DNA from: Adiantum capillus-veneris
Lineage: Eukaryota > Streptophyta > Polypodiopsida > Polypodiales > Pteridaceae
Direction: 5' to 3'
DNA length: 64,000 nucleotides
Assembly: GCA_014529385.2 (NCBI GenBank)
Contig: CM043966.1
Span: forward strand, 108,558,587-108,622,586
In this document: piece after piece, positions 56,890-64,000 of the stretch
Layout: each line of letters begins with the position of its first letter
How positions within the stretch are numbered: the stretch's first letter is position 1
Notes under the pieces: generated by a model
Databases searched by the model: none
What the model was told of the DNA's origin: nothing
What the model saw: only the letters and a program-made list of their open reading frames with translations
Translations under genes and position numbers: made by a program

Positions 56890-57593
56890 GAAGAAAGCAT
56901 TGATATTGTTCTAGTTGGAACTTAAGATATCACTATAAAAATACTAGCCATGTTTCTTTGTTGACCGCAACAACTCGCTGGTCACAAAGTAGTATTTAGT
57001 TGAGGACATTCCAACGATTTGAGGCTTTAGCAAACAAGGTGGCACTTTTGGAAGATGCAATCGTTTTGGCCTCCTCTCTTAGTGGGCAATAAAAGAAGCT
57101 TTTTTTCGACTCTTTTTGGGGCAACAATGCTAAGCCCTCCTTTCTTAGCAATTCAAGGAAGAGTTTTATTTCGAACATGCGTGCGAAAGCGCAAAAAAAT
57201 GTACTAGGAAGAGTTGCTGGCTGAAAGTAGTTTCAAAAAAATAAAAAAAAAGGGGGAGAAAGGAAGGAAACGGTGGAACAATGATAAGAGAAAACGACGG
57301 CACGATGAGAGTGTGAGGCGGGATGAGAGAGAGAGAGAGAGTGGGGTAAAGACTAGAGTGGAGGCGCAGCCTGCAGGGAGGGCACGCCCTGCAGCCTTTG
57401 CCTGTACCCTGCGCCATGTCGCAGAGAGCACCAACCTCTGTGTGTGTGTGTGTGTGTAACATGTTTATGTGTGTGTGCGCGCGAGTCTGTGTCGATAAGA
57501 ACTGCAGTGGCCGCAAGAGAGTTGAGGGGAGGCACTCTTGAAAGCCGCCCACAACAGAAAGCAGACAGACACTAACTCTCTCTCTCTTTCCCA

Positions 57594-57643
<50 letters not shown>

Positions 57644-57662
57644 CATACACCTTGAAAGTTGA

Positions 57663-57699
<37 letters not shown>

Positions 57700-57983
57700 A
57701 GAGACGTCCTGACTATTCCCGCTCATTGCATGCATGCAGTTTTAGCTCTCTTTCCTGATAAGCGCATGATGCACACCCCACTCTCTACACGCAGAAAGGG
57801 ACATGCTCGCTCTAGAAACCAGGACAGGAAACAACGTGACACATGAGCACGCATGAGCCCCCTTGAGCGAGGCCGTCTAGAACTTAGAAGGCATTCCCCT
57901 CTCCTCTCTCTCCTCTCTTTCTATCTCGAGTTTCGATGTCTAGCATGCATGCTTACGGCCTATGGCTATGGACATACAACAGC

Positions 57984-58027
<44 letters not shown>

Positions 58028-58077
58028 ATCGGATAATGGATGGTATTTCTGTCTGTTGCAATTGCATGCGCATAGCT

Positions 58078-58114
<37 letters not shown>

Positions 58115-58200
58115 AAATTTTGAAAAGCTGGCGATCTCCTGTCCAATATTCCCCTCGTCAACTGCACTCCACGCACTTGCCCAGATTGCGTTACTTTTGA
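56492..58200. repeat. Cluster of microsatellites
   Basis: (CT)n at 56693-56727, (AT)n at 56850-56882, (GT)n at about 57433-57457, (CT)n at about 57598-57628 joined to (CG)n at 57629-57642, CT/CA at about 57661-57700, and (GA)n at about 57984-58025 and 58078-58110. The open frames here are repeat artefacts. No gene supported. Confidence 0.85.
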
Positions 58201-60990
58201 TGCGGGTCAACAGCAATGCCTTGCCTTTGCCAGTACCTCCTCCTCTTTGCTTTGCTTCTTTGTCAATCGCCACCAGGGGGGAACACTTTCTTGGCCTTGA
58301 TCCTAATTAAGGTCAAACTAGGGAATCTAAGGTCTTCACTTGGATTTAGAAAACCTTGGATTTATTACTCAAGTAGCTAACTTTGACCTTGAAAATCAAT
58401 GTCCAATGAAATTCTTGTTACCCTAGAAATTTACTCTACAAGTTCAAGTGGCCAGGATATGCAAGCAATGCCACCCTCTCTAGCCATGATGCCACTAATC
58501 ACTATGTCACCCTCTCTAGCTGTCACAATCCAGGGTCGGGAGGCAGCGCATCTTGGCCTTGCATCTAGCGTCCTTTCTCCCTAGAGAGTCCTCTCTTGCA
58601 AACGTTAGATGGGTGCCACATCAGTGTGTAGAATGAAGTTCAAGGTTTCAAATGATTGAGTTGCACGTCAGCAGTGGGAATATTAACCACCGTTCCCCAC
58701 GTCAGTGCATGGAAATATTCATCATGCAGCCAATCCATGCCTCCATAATCTGCTTGTCTACACAATTGTTGCGTGTCTACGTAGTGTAGTGTCAGCGTAG
58801 GGGTGTCCTCTACACACGCTTCAGTCTTCAACAGTCAGCCCCCCTCCCCTGGACCTATGACGGACGCCAACTTGGTCGCCTGCATTCCAAGAAATGGTCC
58901 CTGAAGGACCATTCCCTACTCAAGGACCATTCCCTACCCCTTAACCTTTTAGGTCCCACAATATGGATTCTAAAGGCCAAGTTCTTTACCATAATCAAAT
59001 TAGCTTTTTTCCATCTAAAATACTGCTCAATGTTTTTTGAATTTGAAGCTAATGGTTAGAATCTAGTTGAAAGGACAACCACAACCAGGAGGGTATCAAT
59101 AATCGCTTAGACAAGTCGACGCATCCTTTCCATTTTGCTATGCCAACTTCCAAGTCTTCTGCCTAGAGACATCCTCTTTCTCTTTGTGCAGTACATAGAA
59201 AAGAGAAAATGCTCTCTGTTGCCCGCTTTGTTACTTTGTAAGTACCATGTGAAGGAAAGCCCTTTTTAATGATTATAAGTTTCTTGAATAAAAGATATAA
59301 GAGCCTTCTTGCATGTCAAAAGGTGCAGATTGTAGCACCCAAAATCTCCTTTTGCACCAATGTTGCCTATCCAAAATGGGTGTTGCATTGTATGCTCCGT
59401 CTAATAAAATCCATACATATTTAGAGAATATTTTTGATCAAGAAGACTTCAATCGACAATGCCTCCTATATAAATGATCAAAAGCACTTCGTTTCATGTA
59501 TCGAAAGCTTTTAGGGCATCGAAAGCACAACCAACATCCCCTACCTATTTGCTATCCTCTTCTTCACTACTATCGAGGTATAATCATGATTCTCTCCATG
59601 TGTTGCATGAGTTACTCACTAGTTTGTGTTTGTGTGCTATCTTGTGATAGGAAAAGTCTTGCCTCACCCTTCATCAATACTTTGCACATATGTAGTTAAA
59701 GGCTCGTGTCTTGTTTGACCTCTCGTCACAACAATAAACTACTAATATAGTAGCACCCTCATGAAGGTTTTCCTCTTGCTATAGGGAGAGTATTAGGGAA
59801 TGTAGGGATTGTTAAGTGAGGTGAGCAGGACCCTTGATCACTCTCCAAAGATATCTAAAAAGGCACAAGGATTATCTCTAGAGAAATTTATTTATTCATA
59901 TATATTCTACGTATATAGGTTTATGTTTATATGTATATTTACATATACAACATATTAACCTTAGTCACTCTCTAGGGATGATTGTTGATAGATATAGACA
60001 TGCACATACCAAGGTACTCTCATGGGTTGTTGGACCGTTGGTCATTATCTAGAGATGGTACCCCCTGTAAAATTCTCATGAAATTATCCCACTTTGTCCT
60101 AGGGGTGAGGGGAAGGCTTGGCTCCTTTTGTCAGAAGAATTCAAAATTTGTTTATATATGCAATACATAACCCCGTGAATCTCATGATCATTCATCATTC
60201 TAGAGATTATTATTTGCATCTATACATAGTGCTCAATATGTCAAGGTACTTTTGTGGGTTGTTTTTCAATTGGCAACTATCCCCACAAACATAACTATTA
60301 GTAGAACTGTCAGGGGATGCACTATTGAGAACCCTTGTATATAACGTGCGTTCGAGAAATTTATTTTTTAGCATGCTTGAATGATTAGAATGACCAATTT
60401 TAGGATCTTTTTTAGAACTAATATAAAAACTCCTTTTGTTAATGGATCTCTGTTAATTTTTTAAAAAATGTTTGCAATAAAAAATCCCTCCTGTTGAACT
60501 CACATGGTACATTAACATGATTAGATAGTGCACCCCCTGAGGTATCACTCTGTCCTTGTGCACAGTTGAGATTTACATCCACCTCCAAGGGGAGTAAGTT
60601 TCAATTAGCACTAAAAAAGTGATCCTGTGTAAGGACAAGGGTCCTGGTTGGGCAGGGTTACGTAGTAAGGGGAAATGAGCCCACATGGCATGGCAAGGAG
60701 ACTTATGTTAACAGATAGAGAAGGAGAGATCTTGAGCTCTTGCAAGCGTGTGGGCGCATGCACACACACAGTGATGGAGGCAAACATTCTACTTCTTCTT
60801 CTTCACCTCGGGTTTTGTGGGGGCGGGGGGGGGGGGACACGGGTCACTATACACTTAAAAAATATCTATTATGTGGGTTCAATAGTAAGGATTATTTTAG
60901 CCTTTATTTTCTCACATTTTCACATATAGAAGGGGGTTGAAAAATTGATCTTGAAACAAAATGTATCTAGATAGAATAGGAAAAGGGTTC
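58201..60990. other. No gene seen
   Basis: No coding pattern. A weak duplication links about 59970-60050 and 60205-60285 (shared CAAGGTACT..TGGGTTGTT). A G-run lies at about 60820-60837. A TATATAAATG motif near 59468 could belong to an old LTR, but no mate is visible. Confidence 0.5.
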
Positions 60991-61353
60991 CTTTTATTGG
61001 TGAAAAATTAATAGCGAAGGGGTTTTATAAATAGTTCTTGAACGCCCATGATATATAGGTTTTACATATAGTGACCCTCCCAAGTTCTTCAGTAACTCAA
61101 GATAAGAAGCCTACAATGCATAAAAGGGAAAGTACAATATAAGGGAAAAATAGTAAAAAATCCTAGTGTGAACTGCTAGTGAGTAAACTAAACAGCTAAG
61201 TGTGTCATCACTCCGATAGGTAGACCAAGTCATTGTAGTCGAGTTGTAGTATCACTGGTGAATATACGTGTATCCACCAAAGCATGCTAGTGGTGGATGA
61301 CTATTGGTGATAATCATCCAAGAGTAGTACATGTTGAGCTTGACATCTCAACA
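60991..61353 (-). repeat. 3' LTR of a Copia element (far end uncertain)
   Basis: On the minus strand a purine tract GAGGGAGAG precedes TGTTGAGATGTCAAGCTCAACA at 61353, an inverted repeat typical of Copia LTR starts. It follows the RNase H remnant at 61419-61816. The left boundary near 60991 is only a guess. Confidence 0.55.
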
Positions 61354-61418
61354 CTCTCCCTCAAGCTCAATGCCATCTCTCATATGCCAAGAATCACTCA
61401 AACATCGTGGTTTTTTTG

Positions 61419-61816
61419 CTACAAGGGCCTTTGTGAAGATATCTGCAACCTACTCATCCACCTCATGTACTCAAGGTTGATGTCGCCTACCAAGACCCTC
61501 TCTCTAATGAAGTGGTAATGCACCTCAATATGCTTCATCCTTGCATGAAACACTCGATTTTGAGCAAACTGTATGCTACTAAGGTTGTCACAATAGATGA
61601 TAGCCGACCTCTGTATCTGAACTAAAAATTCATGAAGTAGCAATCCTAACCATGCTACCTCACATGGCACAATTGCAACACCCTATACTCTATCTTTGTC
61701 TTGATAGAGCAACTGTGGGTTGCTACTTGCAAATCCATGTGATAGCAGCACTCTCAAGTGAAAACATGAATCCATTGGTAGACATAAGATCATATGTGTA
61801 ACTAGCCCAATCCACA
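61419..61816 (-). pseudogene. Copia RNase H fragment, cut by a CACTA-like insertion
   Basis: Minus strand from 61816: VDWASYTYDLMSTNGFMFSL, ESAAITW, then after a stop and a shift CEVAWLGLLLHEFLVQIQRS, YCDNLSSIQFAQNRVFHARM and KHIEVHYHFIRERV, the standard end of Copia RNase H. The match begins exactly where the CACTA end at 61817 abuts it, so the upstream part of the gene must lie beyond the other end of that transposon, outside the window. Confidence 0.85.
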
Positions 61817-62219
61817 CACTATAAGAGGAGCATTCCACAACCGCTAGCATTGTCGCGGAAAAACAAAGGAAAATAGAAAGAGAAAAAATTCCGTATGCGG
61901 AAATACCAATGGCAAAAAGCGCAGTAGTGGTTAGACAATAATATACACGGTAATAGTTGCGGGTTTATACCCGCTACTTTTATCGCGTGACTTGTCACTG
62001 CTATTACGCATATATTACCGCCAGCCTATTCAGAAATGGGCCACCCAAAATTGGGTGTCCCAAATAAGCACCTTTATTTTTGACCTGCATAAAACAATGA
62101 AACATCAATTGAATTTGAATTTACTTTACCTTCACAATTTAATGTGCAAAAGATAAACTTTTAAAAAACTTACAAATAGAATAAAAATAGTTGTATATAC
62201 ATTGTGCCACATTGGGACT

Positions 62220-62640
62220 TTATAAAAGTTTGGACAAATATTTTTCCATCAAATCCTCCTCCTCATTGTTGTCCACAGGCACGTACATTTGATCACCTTG
62301 ACTCTACATAAAATTAAACAAATATCAACAACTCAAAACAATTGATACAAATTTATTTTTTTAAACTTACCGCTTGTAGTGATCCAACTGCTACGTCAAA
62401 TGGCTCGCGAGAGATGTGGTTGTTCTCAAACAACCATCGCCAAGTTTCAAATTCTGTTTGCCACTCCAGAAACTTGACCATCTCTTTGGTTGGTCGACTA
62501 AGAGCGATGTTTTCTTAAGTTAGCAATAATAATAACAAATCATCAACTATAATCTTTACAATCACCGATTTAAATTGTATAAATTTAATCAATCTTACAT
62601 ATTTGTCCTTCCATGCTACTTTGTCTCCCGAGACATTGTG
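62220..62640 (-). pseudogene. 3' exons of a spliced gene inside the CACTA-like element
   Basis: The last exon, 62220-62303, encodes SQGDQMYVPVDNNEEEDLME and ends KLL plus stop. A 67-base intron (62304-62370) with GTAAGT and TATGTAG borders joins it in phase to exon 62371-62513 (LSRPTKEMVKFLEWQTEFET, then FENNHISREPFDVAVGSLQA). A further GTAAG donor at 62598 follows VAWKDKY, but the reading phase does not carry through that 85-base intron. A stop occurs after EYAMQ upstream. Probably an accessory gene of the transposon, decayed; family not recognised. Confidence 0.55.
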
Positions 62641-62899
62641 CGTGGGAGTTTGTTTGTCCTGAGCTTTGTATTGTTGGCTGTAGGATGAGCCCATTATAGC
62701 CTGATCGCTCTTTTATTGCATTGCATACTCCCACTCCGCATCTGCCATGTTGCGACCGCAATAGCTCCTGTTTGGATCTCTACCTTGGTTGGCCGATGCG
62801 CACTGTACACTAGACTGCTTGTTTTTCAAAAAAATAAATTACGTAGTCCTCCAATCACTATTGTGAAACACGTTGATTGGGGGCATTTGAAAATCTAGC

Positions 62900-63640
62900 A
62901 TGCAGGACGTCCTCAATGTAGCGTGCATGATCGGGCAACTGGTCTCTGAACTTTACAAAACAATTCATGTACACCGAATGTATAAGAATCTGAAGATGGC
63001 ATCGAAATGCCCTCTATGTGCTGTAGTGAAGTCCACCTCCCCGCCATATTTTACCATGTAGTAGCATCCATGCGTGTCTGGCATGGGTGCATTAGTAACC
63101 TCGTCCTGTGCATGAGGGACAACACACTTTGAAATAGTGGACTCCATTCCCCCCCCACTACCAATACAAGCGAAGCCACAAGATCCCCCACCGCTTTGTC
63201 TCTTTCGATGCTCACTGCCTTGAGACGAGCGTTGACGCACGCCCCTAGAAGAAGTGCGTTGATGATGCTCTGGCAAAGCAGGAGCGGAATGGAGTGGCGT
63301 GGGACCCTGTGATGCCATGGGAGGGTGACCTTGCGATGGAAGGAGAGTAGGACAGTAAGAAGGGGCCGTAGACTAAGATGTTGTTGGTGTGAGGCTCTGG
63401 ATGTAAGGAGTCCCTCCCTGACTCCTCCATCGTGTGGACTACGGAGAAAGACCGTAGGTCGCAAGATGCTACGGAGTGTATCGGCCAAACAATGCATCTG
63501 TCGAATGGAGGTACTTGTCTTGTAAAGATATAGCCCGATGTAGGTCTGGATCTACCAATGGTGGAGGAATTTGTGTAGAGTAAATGTAGGATGGCCATGA
63601 CTGTAATTAACAAAAATAAACCGCTAACACTCATGGTTTA
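62900..63640 (-). pseudogene. 5' part of the CACTA-associated gene, broken
   Basis: Minus-strand peptides in shifting frames: SYIYSTQIPPPLVDPDLHRA, YLHSTDALFGRY (near 63600-63470), then MASQGPTPLHSAPALPEHHQ and a Gly/Ser-rich stretch (63318-63100), and NCFVKFRDQLPDHARYIEDV (near 62970-62900). A low-complexity proline-rich N-terminus followed by a helical region fits an accessory or regulatory transposon protein. No catalytic motif seen. Continuity with the exons at 62220-62640 is inferred from order and strand. Confidence 0.4.
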
Positions 63641-64000
63641 GGGTTAACTAGGCACAAATAATATTTCTTTCTTTGCTTGGTCTTACCCTCAAGACTCGGG
63701 TCCACTAGAGGTGATGTCCACCCGGGGTAGGAGCCCACCTGGAATGTGAACCAACGAAAAGAAGAGCTAGATGGCTGCTCCCCACTAGGTGGTCTCTCGT
63801 CTCACATCTATATTACAGAGAGCAATATGAGATTTAGCTTCTCCCCCCCCTACTCACTCATCTATATATATGTACACAAGTATATATGCACATAAGCATG
63901 TAGATACACATACATATTAGTAGACCTAAGTAGGGGCTAGTAGTGCCAAAGTTCAAGTGGCACCTCTTTAGATATCGTCACAGACTCAACCGTGGTAAAA
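63641..64000. other. No gene seen; end of window
   Basis: No coding pattern. It contains a C-run near 63842-63851 and a TATATA/CACATA-rich stretch at about 63860-63915. Probably interior of the CACTA-like element. Confidence 0.4.

Larger units (their letters stand above)
61817..64000. mobile_element. Left end of a CACTA-like DNA transposon (continues beyond window)
   Basis: The terminus reads CACTATAAGAGGAGC, close to the CACTA terminal inverted repeat pattern. Subterminal sequence to about 62040 is rich in CCGC/GCGG words and inverted pairs (GCGGGTTTATACCCGC near 61957-61972, CCGCTAGC near 61840), as in En/Spm subterminal regions. It interrupts a Copia RNase H. The right terminus is not in the window, so the 3-bp target duplication cannot be tested. 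Confidence 0.6.

Noticed and set aside
57166-57846. Long Ser/Leu/Arg-rich open frames
   Set aside because: They follow CT, CA and GA repeats on both strands; simple-sequence artefacts.
61960-62010. tRNA or small structured RNA from the GCGGGTTTATACCCGC dyad
   Set aside because: There is no cloverleaf or box pattern; the dyad fits the subterminal inverted words of a CACTA-like element.

Overview
This window is repeat-dense nuclear DNA, most likely from a land plant with a large genome. The plant reading rests on Ty3/Gypsy and Ty1/Copia retrotransposons of plant type, a tRNA-Asp-like primer binding site, a CACTA-type transposon end, short GT-AG introns and long dinucleotide microsatellites. 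I found no intact host gene, rRNA or tRNA, and cannot name the species. Start positions were chosen from ATG codons and domain evidence; everything here was read by eye, without alignment software.

Layout. (1) 1-1650: 5' part of a decayed Ty3/Gypsy element 'A' (gag, zinc knuckle, protease). (2) 1651 to about 9640: decayed element 'B' on the + strand, from mid-gag through protease, RT and RNase H, several extra ORFs, a polypurine tract and a 3' LTR. (3) 9641-11720: microsatellites, a palindromic GCTAGTTAGCAT minisatellite and a gag fragment of the family of the large element further right. (4) 11731-18012: a second, inverted copy of element B with its 5' LTR and gag. (5) 18013-26779: mostly gene-poor, with one broken coiled-coil ORF and a probable small non-autonomous LTR element at 22420-24392.

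(6) 26785-40059: a structurally complete 13.3 kb LTR retrotransposon on the minus strand. It has near-identical LTRs of about 575 bp, 5-bp target duplications (ATCTG), a tRNA-Asp-like PBS and a purine tract. Gag and the first part of pol lie in one reading frame broken only by a TAG and a TGA. The RT has an internal deletion. The DD35E integrase looks intact and is followed by a second aspartic-protease-like domain. The 3' end carries a separate 140-codon acidic ORF with its own TATA-like motif and a duplicated purine tract. It sits inside the 5' region of a Copia element that continues at 40065-43450.

(7) 43455-56000: two copies of an RNase H-fold transposase-like gene (motifs WSDGAASQFK and HGKGEHDGA). 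The right copy (52691-54653) is flanked on both sides by long tandem repeats built on a GGTACT/AGTACC motif, resembling the subterminal regions of a DNA transposon. Copia remnants and unexplained decayed ORFs lie between the copies. (8) 56100-64000: an unidentified coding fragment, microsatellites, a Copia 3' end, and the left end of a CACTA-like element at 61817 that has split the Copia RNase H and carries a decayed spliced gene.

The window is a record of nested and rearranged transposons. Its most unusual parts are the 13.3 kb element (two protease-like domains, in-frame stops, 3' passenger ORF) and the transposase flanked by tandem repeats.
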